A stretch of 8,543 bases of DNA. Origin: Pseudomonadota bacterium. GTDB lineage: Bacteria > Pseudomonadota > Gammaproteobacteria > Burkholderiales > Burkholderiaceae_D. Under the pieces are notes generated by a model. The model did no database searches. It saw only the letters and a program-made list of their open reading frames with translations, and was not told the DNA's origin. The stretch covers positions 1-8,543 of the forward strand of contig JAEYIG010000238.1 in assembly GCA_023409175.1 (NCBI GenBank), given 5' to 3'. The position numbers and the translations under genes are program-made. Below, in pieces: positions 1-6,520 of the stretch (within the stretch, counting starts at the first letter, position 1; every line of letters begins with the position of its first letter).

Positions 1-1372
1 CGACGATGCCTGACGAGGCGTCGAAATTGACCCATGCCTTGGTCAGGTAGGGTTCGATTTCGGCGCGGTTGGCTTTGGCGGTCACTTCATTTGCCAGGGC
101 ATGGGTCGTGATCTCGGCATTGGATAAAACGGCATCGAAGGCTTTGATGCAAGGCAGCAACGTCAGGGCCGGAGGCTGGACGGTATCGGATGCGCCATAG
201 ATGCTATTGCTGCCGTCGGCAGAAAAAATGATTGAAGAATAATACAGGCTGTTATTCGCGGCGGCCATTGGGCCAGAGGTATGGGACATTTTTGAAAACA
301 CCCCGGTTGCACTCGGCGAATTTGTTCTCATGACAACCGAAATCGTGCCTGCGATATTGGGCAGGCCAGCCTTTATTTTCTGGCCCGGAACGCCATGGCC
401 TTGCGCAAACTGTCCCATTAAATCCGGCAGGTTGAAGGTATTGGAACTCTCGCCCAACCCGAAAGTCGTTCCGATTGCAGCAAACAGGTCTGGATAGGTG
501 CTTCGGTAAACGGATGCCCCATCTGCGACAAGATATCCGGCAGGCGGAGTCTGCGCGGCAAAATAGACGACTGTTCCGACCGGGACTCCGGAAGTAAGGA
601 TACCCCGCGCAGGATTCTGTAGAATCCATTTTTCGTTAATGCCGTCAAATTGGCAATCCATCCAGTAACCTTCTCCGGCTATGTCGCCTTCAGCCAATGG
701 CTGGTTGATGCCTTTTACCATCGGATAAGCCTCGAAATTCTCGATTTGCAAATACGGTTCACTCGATGTATTGGCAGCCGTTGCCCTGATACTGACTTTC
801 ATGCCATTTTTCAGGTCGATAATGGCGGGATCAAACTTCGCGACAATGGCGTCCGGTGTTCCTGTTGCCTGTGTGGCGGGAATTCCTGACGTGACAATAC
901 TGCTTGCCGGATTCAACAAAACCCATTTGTTCAGTTCTCCGTCAAATCTCAGGTCAAGCCAGTATCCCTCTCCATGGATATCGCCCTTTTCAAGCGGCTG
1001 ATCATTCCCTTTTACAATCGGCAGGACACTGGTGGCATCGGCCCTGAAAGTCGGGACAGCCGTTTCGTTACGTGCAATGGCCCGTACGGTCAGTGTCATG
1101 GCATTCGTCAACTGGATGACGGGCGGATTGAAAGTCGCCACTAATGCGTCAGCAGAGCCGGTGGCCATGGCACTGGTATGTTTGGATTTCTGCAAATCGT
1201 CTGCCGAAACGGCACCCAGTGCCGAGCGCGCTTCCTGCCTGTCGGCACTGTTTTCGCCTAACAGGTCACACAGGTATTCACGCATGTGTCCCATGGCGAC
1301 ACGGAACTCACCCGTTGTCGTTTCCGGGTTTTTTGTGCCGTCCAATAGTTCTTTTGAAGGTAATAAAGCCAT
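1..1372 (-). CDS. Tail-fibre protein with collar domain (partial, runs off left edge)
   Basis: The frame is open from the ATG at 1372 to the window edge: 457 codons with no stop. Residues 1-60 (LLDGTKNPETTTGEFR) match the shortened gene upstream and probably anchor the fibre. Two related modules follow, at about 73-160 and 172-264. They share F-x-P-P/A, a GEGYW motif, a W-hydrophobic-L-x-NPA stretch, and TSGIP/TSGVP endings. Residues 264 to about 325 form a phage tail-collar domain (VGTVVYFAAQTPPAGYLVADG, then YPDLFAAIGTTFG and NTFNLPDLMGQF). A QPPALTLLPCIKAF segment at 399-412 is typical of the end of collar-type fibres. The final visible KAWVNFDASSG resembles the start of another fibre C-terminal domain. 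The product probably forms a side or tip fibre contacting the host surface. No chaperone gene is visible in the window. Confidence 0.88.
   Translation of the reverse strand, partial: MALLPSKELLDGTKNPETTTGEFRVAMGHMREYLCDLLGENSADRQEARSALGAVSADDLQKSKHTSAMATGSADALVATFNPPVIQLTNAMTLTVRAIARNETAVPTFRADATSVLPIVKGNDQPLEKGDIHGEGYWLDLRFDGELNKWVLLNPASSIVTSGIPATQATGTPDAIVAKFDPAIIDLKNGMKVSIRATAANTSSEPYLQIENFEAYPMVKGINQPLAEGDIAGEGYWMDCQFDGINEKWILQNPARGILTSGVPVGTVVYFAAQTPPAGYLVADGASVYRSTYPDLFAAIGTTFGLGESSNTFNLPDLMGQFAQGHGVPGQKIKAGLPNIAGTISVVMRTNSPSATGVFSKMSHTSGPMAAANNSLYYSSIIFSADGSNSIYGASDTVQPPALTLLPCIKAFDAVLSNAEITTHALANEVTAKANRAEIEPYLTKAWVNFDASSGIV
581..1156 (-). repeat. Tandem fibre modules within the fibre gene
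   Basis: Module A (residues about 73-160, bases 1156-893) and module B (residues about 172-264, bases 859-581) repeat the same pattern. Each has a DA-(L/I)-VA-(T/K)-F start, an IVKG or MVKG-x-(N)-x-PL motif, G(D)I-x-GEGYW, W-(V/I)-L-x-NPA and a TSG-(I/V)-P end. The shortened upstream gene carries a single module of the same kind at about 1828-1583. The copies have diverged clearly, so the duplication is old. Confidence 0.75.
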
Positions 1373-1378
1373 GTTTTT

Positions 1379-1384
1379 TCCTGA
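1379..1384 (-). promoter_or_regulatory. Ribosome-binding site of the fibre gene
   Basis: TCAGGA on the minus strand lies six bases before the ATG at 1372. This good AGGA match decides the start of a gene that runs off the window. It sits directly after the U-tract of the terminator hairpin. Confidence 0.65.
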
Positions 1385-1390
1385 TAATAT

Positions 1391-1412
1391 AAAAAGCCTC
1401 AATAGGGAGGCT
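1391..1412 (-). terminator. Intrinsic terminator-like hairpin before fibre gene
   Basis: AGCCTC at 1395-1400 pairs with GAGGCT at 1407-1412 around a 6-base loop, and five U residues (1391-1395 complement) follow on the minus-strand transcript. It lies after the shortened fibre gene and about 19 bases before the start of the next fibre gene. Its CCTCC core resembles the terminator at 2038-2062, as expected if terminator and fibre N-terminus were duplicated together. Confidence 0.65.
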
Positions 1413-1413
1413 G

Positions 1414-1497
1414 TCAAACGGTTCGGATCTCGAATCCGGTGCCAATAGGCAGGAGGCTACGGGAACGTGATCTGTAAAGCACATCTTGAGGGAGCAT
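1414..1497 (-). pseudogene. Possible 3' remnant of the shortened fibre gene
   Basis: A 27-codon frame starting at 1497 reads MLPQDVLYRS and ends LLPIGTGFEIRTV, and its stop lies two bases before the terminator stem. It overlaps the end of the shortened fibre gene in another phase. The end next to the terminator and the protein-like ending suggest it could be the original C-terminus of the disrupted gene. There is no ribosome-binding site and no recognised domain, so the evidence is thin. Confidence 0.2.
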
Positions 1498-2020
1498 ACT
1501 TAGGCCAGTTCACAGAGCTTTTCATCCATCGCCATTCACATCCCGTTTCGAGTTGAAAGACGCGAGACGCTACTTGCCGGATGACCCGAAGCGCCCATTT
1601 CTTGACGATGTCGTCATAACGCAATTCCAGCCAGTGCCCCTCGCCTGCGATATCACCTGCCAGCAAAGGCCGGTTATTGTCCTTGACGATGGGAATGGCA
1701 TTCGTTTCGTCCGCCTTGAAGGTGGGATCGCCTGTCGTGTTGGGTGTTTTTGCCCGCACCAGTACCGTGAGATTGTGAACCGCTTGTTTTATGGGCGGTT
1801 CAAAACTTGCCGTCATGGCATCGGCCGTTCCATCCGCATGGGCACAGTATTTTTCAGCCGCCCCGAGTATCTGGCGCGCAGCCGCCTTGTCCGAGCTGTC
1901 CGTACCCAGAAGTTCGGCCACGAACTGGGTCATGTTCCCCATAGCCATCCTGAACTCACCGGTGGTGGTTTCAGGTCTCTTGGTGCCATCGAGCAATTTT
2001 GTATCTGGTAATATCGCCAT
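1457..2020 (-). pseudogene. Shortened tail-fibre protein, duplicated N-terminus with frameshift
   Basis: The 187-residue frame starts like the fibre gene downstream: 23 of the first 30 residues are identical, including LLDGTK and PETTTGEFR, which suggests a shared tail-anchoring segment. Residues 65 to about 145 are one copy of a fibre module (GTADAMTASFEPP to AGEGHWLELRYDD and KKWAL). Modules of this type normally continue as LNPASS. Here the next residues are RVIRQVASRV, but a different phase reads HPASSV at the same place, so a shift of one base lost or two gained seems to have occurred near 1578-1590. The remaining 40 residues look out of frame and match nothing I recognise. No collar domain follows. 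It is probably a decayed fibre duplicate, although a short capped fibre protein cannot be excluded. The upstream site is a purine-rich GGAAGAAAGAAGAA, not a strong ribosome-binding site. Confidence 0.65.
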
Positions 2021-2037
2021 TTCTTCTTTCTTCCAAT

Positions 2038-2062
2038 AAAAAGGCCTCCCGGTGGAGGCCTT
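2038..2062 (-). terminator. Strong intrinsic terminator after gpJ
   Basis: A perfect 9-bp stem (AAGGCCTCC at 2041-2049 with GGAGGCCTT at 2054-2062) and a 4-base loop are followed on the minus-strand transcript by a run of U (2038-2042). It starts 24 bases after the gpJ stop and lies about 18 bases before the next start codon. It is the strongest of the four hairpins in the window and would normally end the tail operon here. Confidence 0.8.
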
Positions 2063-2086
2063 GTATTTCCAAGTCAGATAAACCGT

Positions 2087-5000
2087 TTAATAACCTTGCG
2101 GTGTGGCATCGACGATACCTTTGACCCAGTTTCCGTCGATATCCAGACAGGCGATCAACGGCCCCCGTTTGGGGTCCTTGTCCACGACCTTGACGCTGAT
2201 GGCCTGGCCACCGTCGTCCTGCAGGGTGACCTGCACGTTTTCGATGACATGGTATTTTTCCCTGATCGGCAAGCGTGTGCCGGTTTCGGCGATAGTGATA
2301 TCGTTCATCTGTTCCATGATGTCCGGGACGTCGATGATGACCTTGCAGGTATCGACGGTCGGCTGTACATAACCGCCACCGATGTCCAGTTTGAACTGGT
2401 AAGGCATGTACTGCGTCGTGACCTGTCCCGGCCATGGCATATATTCACCCGGGGACGGATAGAAGAGCGAATCGTCATCCCCGTACATTTTCCCGAAGTC
2501 GTCGCCGTACATTTTCGTACCGCCGTAACCGCGATAGGCGATTTTCATCAGGTCGCCTGTCATGGCCACGTCAAACGTCATGGTACTGCCGACAACGGCC
2601 TCGTTTGGCGTGACGATGGTCGTTTCATAAGACATGCCGGTGTAATCTTCAGTGAAGAAATCCGAATTTTCATCTTCATTGAAAAATTCTGAAGTGTCGT
2701 CTTCCTTGAAGAATTCGATGACGTTTGTGACCTGAAGCTTGCCTTCGATGATTTCCGCGCCGGTAATGACACCAGGATAACCCTGCTCCTGAAAGTCGAT
2801 GGTCTCAATGACATTACCCGCCAGCATATCGCCGAACTGGGTCTCGATGGTGGCCGGTTTGGCCGATTCGTTCCCGCTGGTGTCGACGGCCTTGATCATG
2901 AGAGTGATCGGGCCCTGAGGGAATTTTTCAGGCGTAAACGGACATTGCGTCAGCACCCCGCTATGCAATGGGGATGCGTCTTCCCAGCTGCGGTTATGGC
3001 CATAATGGAAGCGGATCAGGTAACCGTCCACGTCCAGGTCGGACACTTCGCCCCACGACAGGGTATTGCCTTCGATAAGGAACCACGGGACGTTGGCCGG
3101 GATCAGTTTCAGCCCCATGATTTCCTTGGTATACAAGGCCGGTTCCGACTGGAGTCCGGTCGAGGAAATCGCCGTGACGGAAAATTCGTATACCGCTTCA
3201 TCGAGGCCGTAAATGTCGATGGACGGGTCACGTGTGTTCAGCGTCGTCCATGTGCCGTTTTCCTTGCGGTAGGCGAATTCGAAACGGTGGGCGTCGCTCG
3301 TCCATGACACGGTCGCCCGGATACCGAAGGAACGGATACCGACGACGTACAACGATTCATTGACGTCGATGTTGACCGGTGGTTTCGGCCTCAGATCCTT
3401 GACGGTTTCAGGTTTGGGGGTAATCAGGACGGCATTGTCGATGTAGTCGAACTTGCCCGGCTCGTACTGAATCGCGGATATATCGTAAGTCAGCCCGTCT
3501 TTTTCAGTGATGGAGATGATACGGTACATCGGGGCTGCCAGATCAATGTTGTCAACAGACCAGACGGCATTTTCAACGGGAAGCGTTGTCCAGTCGGCAT
3601 TGACGGTGATGCTGTCTTCGTTCACCCGGACAACACTGCGGGTTTCCGTCTCGCCCGTCGGCAAAATCACGGTCAGCTTGTCCCCCACGGTGATGGTCGG
3701 TGCCTTGTCGAGGACGACGACACGTCCGGATGCCGATTTGATGCGGCCTGCATTTCGGCGTCCCATGCGATGGGGGTCGGCAACCCGGACAATCTGGCCC
3801 GGCAATGCGATCGCCCCATCAAGGCCGACGGAAAAGCTGATGGTTCCGGTTTCCAGACGGGAAGTGACGAGCGCCCAATGCCCGCGACGTTGTGCCTCAC
3901 CCTGTGAAGTACACCCGAATGCCGTGATCTCCAGCTGCTGGACGCCATAACGCCTGATCCCTTCGTCGTCAGATACGTATTCGACTTTTGCCCGATAAAA
4001 ATCATCAGGATCGTTCCAGCTCACCAACGCTACGGTATAGCGCGTTTTGCGGCTGGTGCCGATACGCGTGAATTTCCCGTCGATGACATTGGCTGCCGTG
4101 TAGGTATAGACCGGTTCGACAGGCATGTCAGCCGATGCCGTAATGTTGCTGCCTGCCCAGTATGAGATCCCCCTGAAAATGGAAGCGATGTCCTGCAGCA
4201 CCGCATAAGCCTCTTTTCTGGACTGGATGTAAACGTTACAGGTAAAACGGGGTTCATAGCCACCCTTTCCGTCAGGAACCATCTGGTCGGCATATTTTGC
4301 AATCCGGTAAAGCGACCACTTGTCTATCTGTACATCCGATACGAGATGCCCCAGTCCGTACCGGTCATTCAGGACGAGATCGTAAAAGACCCATGCCGGA
4401 TTGTTGCTCCATGCCGGTTTGAAAGTGCCGTCCCAGTCACCGGTATACGTACGCTTTTCCGGATCATAATTGGTGGGTACCCTGATGATTTTCAGATACA
4501 TGTCGTAAGCACGTACCGGAATGCTCTGGAACTGTGACGCATCGACCTGTACGCCGACAATGGCGCTCATCGGATAACGCAATTTGGCGTCGATCACTTC
4601 TGTATAGGAAACGATCGACGTTCTGTCTGAAGTGGTCTGGCTGTTGGCGTTTGCCGTCAGACGACGCACCCGTATGGACCAGCCACTGGTCGATTTTGGC
4701 AGGTCAATCCGGTGAGTGCGTTCGTATTTGCTGGTGGTCTTGCCGTCAAACGCCGTTTTCAGCACTTCCCTGAAATCGCCATGATCAGTGGAAACGTCAA
4801 TGGCATATTCCACACGGTATCCGTTGATATCGCCGTTGGAAGTATTGGCTTTGGACAAACCATCGGCCGACAAGCGTATGCGGACCGCCGACAACTGGAG
4901 ATTGTTGATGGCGTGAATCCAGGGTTGTTTGGATGTCAGCTCCACACCGATTCCGATTTCATTTTCAACCGCAGGAAAACCGGAAATGTGTTCCTGATCC

Positions 5001-5233
5001 TGTGTTCCTGCACGGAAATCGACCGAGACCCCTTTGAAATTCATGGAACCATCCGGATTGGCCAATGGCGTCTCATCCAGATAGATGGATTGCAGTCCAT
5101 TGGCCAGACCCTTGATCTCCCCTTCAGCGACAAGGTCAAGAACCCTGGCATAAGCGGTACTGTGCAGGTTGTCTGTCTGTTCGACAGGTGTATGAGAGCT
5201 GCCGCCGCCTTTTTTATAACCGATAATATTCAT
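2087..5233 (-). CDS. J: Tip attachment / host specificity protein J
   Basis: At 1048 residues this is slightly shorter than lambda gpJ (1132), the central tail-tip fibre that binds the host receptor. The N-terminus has the family's GGGSSHTPVEQTDNLHS and DLVAEGEIKGL segments. The core at about 205-440 is unmistakable: YTEVIDAKLRYP, VGVQVDASQF, GDWDGTFKPAWSNNPAW, NDRYGLG and AFGCTSQGEAQRRGHWAL are close to lambda gpJ. Two fibronectin type III-like domains follow (about 613-706 and 706-800). The C-terminal quarter, which in lambda carries receptor specificity, looks unlike lambda. It holds three copies of a 9-residue acidic-aromatic repeat (840-866), a doubled KMYGDD (907-912 and 915-920), and a YMPWPGQ segment. 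The start is fixed by the ATGA overlap with gpI. A strong terminator lies 24 bases after the stop. Confidence 0.96.
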   Translation of the reverse strand: MNIIGYKKGGGSSHTPVEQTDNLHSTAYARVLDLVAEGEIKGLANGLQSIYLDETPLANPDGSMNFKGVSVDFRAGTQDQEHISGFPAVENEIGIGVELTSKQPWIHAINNLQLSAVRIRLSADGLSKANTSNGDINGYRVEYAIDVSTDHGDFREVLKTAFDGKTTSKYERTHRIDLPKSTSGWSIRVRRLTANANSQTTSDRTSIVSYTEVIDAKLRYPMSAIVGVQVDASQFQSIPVRAYDMYLKIIRVPTNYDPEKRTYTGDWDGTFKPAWSNNPAWVFYDLVLNDRYGLGHLVSDVQIDKWSLYRIAKYADQMVPDGKGGYEPRFTCNVYIQSRKEAYAVLQDIASIFRGISYWAGSNITASADMPVEPVYTYTAANVIDGKFTRIGTSRKTRYTVALVSWNDPDDFYRAKVEYVSDDEGIRRYGVQQLEITAFGCTSQGEAQRRGHWALVTSRLETGTISFSVGLDGAIALPGQIVRVADPHRMGRRNAGRIKSASGRVVVLDKAPTITVGDKLTVILPTGETETRSVVRVNEDSITVNADWTTLPVENAVWSVDNIDLAAPMYRIISITEKDGLTYDISAIQYEPGKFDYIDNAVLITPKPETVKDLRPKPPVNIDVNESLYVVGIRSFGIRATVSWTSDAHRFEFAYRKENGTWTTLNTRDPSIDIYGLDEAVYEFSVTAISSTGLQSEPALYTKEIMGLKLIPANVPWFLIEGNTLSWGEVSDLDVDGYLIRFHYGHNRSWEDASPLHSGVLTQCPFTPEKFPQGPITLMIKAVDTSGNESAKPATIETQFGDMLAGNVIETIDFQEQGYPGVITGAEIIEGKLQVTNVIEFFKEDDTSEFFNEDENSDFFTEDYTGMSYETTIVTPNEAVVGSTMTFDVAMTGDLMKIAYRGYGGTKMYGDDFGKMYGDDDSLFYPSPGEYMPWPGQVTTQYMPYQFKLDIGGGYVQPTVDTCKVIIDVPDIMEQMNDITIAETGTRLPIREKYHVIENVQVTLQDDGGQAISVKVVDKDPKRGPLIACLDIDGNWVKGIVDATPQGY
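2636..2716 (-). repeat. Three 27-bp coding repeats in gpJ (9-residue units)
   Basis: Residues 840-866 of gpJ read as three consecutive 9-residue units: EFFKEDDTS, EFFNEDENS and DFFTEDYTG. The shared core is acidic-Phe-Phe-x-Glu-Asp. The DNA repeats in step every 27 bases and stays in frame. The segment joins the fibronectin-like region to the C-terminal domain. Confidence 0.8.
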
Positions 5234-5850
5234 TTTTGATCCATTGCGTAAATGCCGGCAGAGATGACTGCCGAACCGACTATCATTCGTCCGTAACCCA
5301 CTGCCACCGGATTCCCCTGTGCTGTGGTATTGACTGCCCCGTTGAATGCGTAAGAAGCGCCGTTCTCAATATTGTCTCTGGACGACAGGCCTTTCATTTG
5401 TGGCGAAAGCAATTGCAAGACGCCTCCCATCATCATTGACATCCCCATCATGGCGGTGACGCCAATCCAGCTTTTTGCCTTGAGTGCTTCCGAGAGGCTG
5501 CCAAGAGAAGTAAAGGAACCCTGCGCCCACATGGCAAAAACCATCAGCGCGGCACCAAGAATGACCTGGAAGATCCCGCCTTTGGATGCACCCTGCAAAA
5601 CAGGAGCGATCCGGATGTCGTCCTTGCCGGCAGGATCAGCCAGTTCTTCATGCCCTATGTTCTTTTTCCCCAGAAAAACGGCGTAATTGACTCCCCTGTC
5701 CCTGCTGGTCATCAGCTCACGTTCGAAACCGGGTTTGATCATGCAAAGGGCACGAACGGCTTCAGCAGCACTGGCAACTGCCAGGCGGTGAATACGGCCG
5801 AATCGTGTGCCCAGCTTTCCGTATAAACGTATTGTTTTTAATGGTGTCAT
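5230..5850 (-). CDS. I: Tail assembly protein I, second (duplicated) copy
   Basis: This 206-residue protein is a paralogue of the gpI encoded just upstream. Residues 1-65 match the first copy at 55 of 65 positions, and the last 46 residues match at 35. The middle (about 66-155) is poorly conserved and about ten residues longer, although still hydrophobic and rich in Met, Gly and Ala (for example VTAMMGMSMMMGGVLQLL at about 131-148). The C-terminal GNPVAVGYGRMIVGSAVISAGIY motif is kept. Its TGA overlaps the ATG of gpJ, the same coupling expected of a genuine I-J junction, so this copy occupies the ancestral position. Both copies have full-length open frames, which argues against simple decay. 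The role in tail-tip assembly is taken from the family; whether the copies have different jobs is unknown. Confidence 0.9.
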   Translation of the reverse strand: MTPLKTIRLYGKLGTRFGRIHRLAVASAAEAVRALCMIKPGFERELMTSRDRGVNYAVFLGKKNIGHEELADPAGKDDIRIAPVLQGASKGGIFQVILGAALMVFAMWAQGSFTSLGSLSEALKAKSWIGVTAMMGMSMMMGGVLQLLSPQMKGLSSRDNIENGASYAFNGAVNTTAQGNPVAVGYGRMIVGSAVISAGIYAMDQK

Positions 5851-5897
5851 TTTTCACCCGTAAAAAAACCCGCGTCATGCGGGTATGTTATGCGCAT
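5847..5897 (-). CDS. Possible 16-residue leader ORF ending in second gpI start
   Basis: An ATG at 5897 opens a 16-codon frame (MRITYPHDAGFFTGEK) whose TGA overlaps the ATG of the second gpI as ATGA. Its two Phe codons lie in the terminator U-tract. The frame is also open further upstream, back into the end of the first gpI gene in another phase, so this ATG is not the only possible start. No good ribosome-binding site is seen, and the ATG falls within the hairpin at 5891-5917. The similarity to the ending SGLFFMGER before the first copy may reflect only shared DNA ancestry. It is offered as a candidate attenuator or coupling leader, not as a proven gene. Confidence 0.25.
   Translation of the reverse strand: MRITYPHDAGFFTGEK
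5854..5859 (-). promoter_or_regulatory. GGGTGA ribosome-binding site of second gpI
   Basis: GGGTGA lies three bases before the ATG at 5850, identical in sequence and spacing to the site before the first gpI copy. It supports the start at 5850 and is part of the duplicated leader. Confidence 0.6.
5861..5884 (-). terminator. Intrinsic terminator-like hairpin before second gpI
   Basis: The stem pairs GCGGG (5879-5883) with CCCGC (5869-5873) around a 5-base loop, extendable by one A-T pair. On the minus-strand transcript it is followed by seven U residues (5862-5868). It sits about 45 bases after the first gpI stop and 11 bases before the second gpI start. The U-tract and the following leader match those before the first copy, so this element seems to have been duplicated along with the gene. 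Confidence 0.7.
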
Positions 5898-5917
5898 GCA
5901 GGAAATGCCTGCACGCA
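5891..5917. repeat. Hairpin between the two gpI copies
   Basis: TGCAGG at 5897-5902 pairs with CCTGCA at 5908-5913 around a 5-base loop, and the flanking TGCG (5891-5894) can extend the stem with CGCA (5914-5917) across a 2-base bulge. No U-tract follows directly. On the minus-strand transcript it lies between the first gpI stop and the terminator at 5861-5884, and it buries the ATG at 5897 of a short leader frame. It may shape mRNA processing or leader translation. Confidence 0.45.
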
Positions 5918-5929
5918 GGAATGATTTGT

Positions 5930-6520
5930 CTAAAGCCGGTCGGCGCTGTAAATCCCTGCCGAGATGACAGCTGAACCGATTATCATGCGCCCATACCCCA
6001 CCGGGACAGGATTGCCCTGTGCCATGGTATTGACGGGGCCGTTAAACGTGTAAGAAGCGCCGTTTTTCGGCCTGTCTTTCGCTGAAAGCCCTTTTGGCGT
6101 CAGCATTTCGGTGATACCTGTCATCGCCAGTGACATCCCGACACCTTGTGCAGCCAGTGCAAGCATTTCACCCCATACCCCCCATGTTGCCGGGATGAAG
6201 TAGGAAACCACAACCAGAACCACGCCCAATATGATTTTGAAAATCGAGCCGAAGCCCGCACCCTGCAATACCGGGGCAATCCGGATTTCGCGTTCTTCAG
6301 CCTCTTCGGTCAATTGTTCTTCTTTCAGATTCTTTTTACCCAGAAAAACGGCGTATCCAATACCCCTGTCCCGGCTTGTCATCAATTCCCGTTCAAAACC
6401 GGGTCTTAACGCACACAGTGCGCGGATGGCTTCTGCCGCGCTATTCACGGCGAGCCTGTGAATGCGTCCGAATTTCGTGCCGAGCTTCCCATACAACCTT
6501 ATTGTTTTTAATGAAGTCAT
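5930..6520 (-). CDS. I: Tail assembly protein I, first copy
   Basis: The 196-residue product belongs to the lambda tail assembly protein I family. The N-terminal part (about 1-65, beginning TIRLYGKLGTKFGR) is the family's small conserved domain with a beta-grasp-like look. A charged linker (about 66-80) follows, then a hydrophobic Gly-rich stretch (about 88-140) including IFKIILGVVLVVVSYFI, and a conserved C-terminal tail with GNPVPVGYGRMIIGSAVISAGIY (about 169-191). In lambda, gpI acts with J, L and K in building the tail tip but is not well understood mechanistically. Lambda carries one I gene directly before J; here a second copy lies between this gene and J. Unlike lambda, where K and I overlap, this gene is separated from K by 152 bases containing a terminator-like hairpin. 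Confidence 0.9.
   Translation of the reverse strand: MTSLKTIRLYGKLGTKFGRIHRLAVNSAAEAIRALCALRPGFERELMTSRDRGIGYAVFLGKKNLKEEQLTEEAEEREIRIAPVLQGAGFGSIFKIILGVVLVVVSYFIPATWGVWGEMLALAAQGVGMSLAMTGITEMLTPKGLSAKDRPKNGASYTFNGPVNTMAQGNPVPVGYGRMIIGSAVISAGIYSADRL

Noticed and set aside
252..648. Two overlapping minus-strand frames inside the fibre gene
   Set aside because: The fibre frame itself is open here with a clear collar domain, so these are out-of-phase shadows.
1418..1445. tRNA T-arm-like sequence (GGTTCGGATCTCGAATCC) on the plus strand
   Set aside because: It resembles a tRNA end and so an attachment site, but no cloverleaf or CCA context is present and the position inside a tail operon is wrong for an attachment site.
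1553..2011. Plus-strand open frame of 152 codons
   Set aside because: It lies entirely opposite the shortened fibre gene, has no recognisable domain and is rich in His, Arg and Cys as expected for an antisense shadow.
1..2020. Diversity-generating retroelement variable region at the fibre end
   Set aside because: No reverse transcriptase, accessory gene or adenine-substituted template repeat is visible in the window; the fibre C-terminus is outside it.
1971..2435. Minus-strand frame of 154 codons overlapping the end of gpJ and the terminator
   Set aside because: It is out of phase with gpJ, has low-complexity His/Arg/Gly content and reads through the terminator; gpJ accounts for the DNA.
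2636..2716. Tandem 27-bp repeats considered as a CRISPR-like array
   Set aside because: The repeats are adjacent without spacers, diverged and in frame within gpJ, so they are protein repeats.
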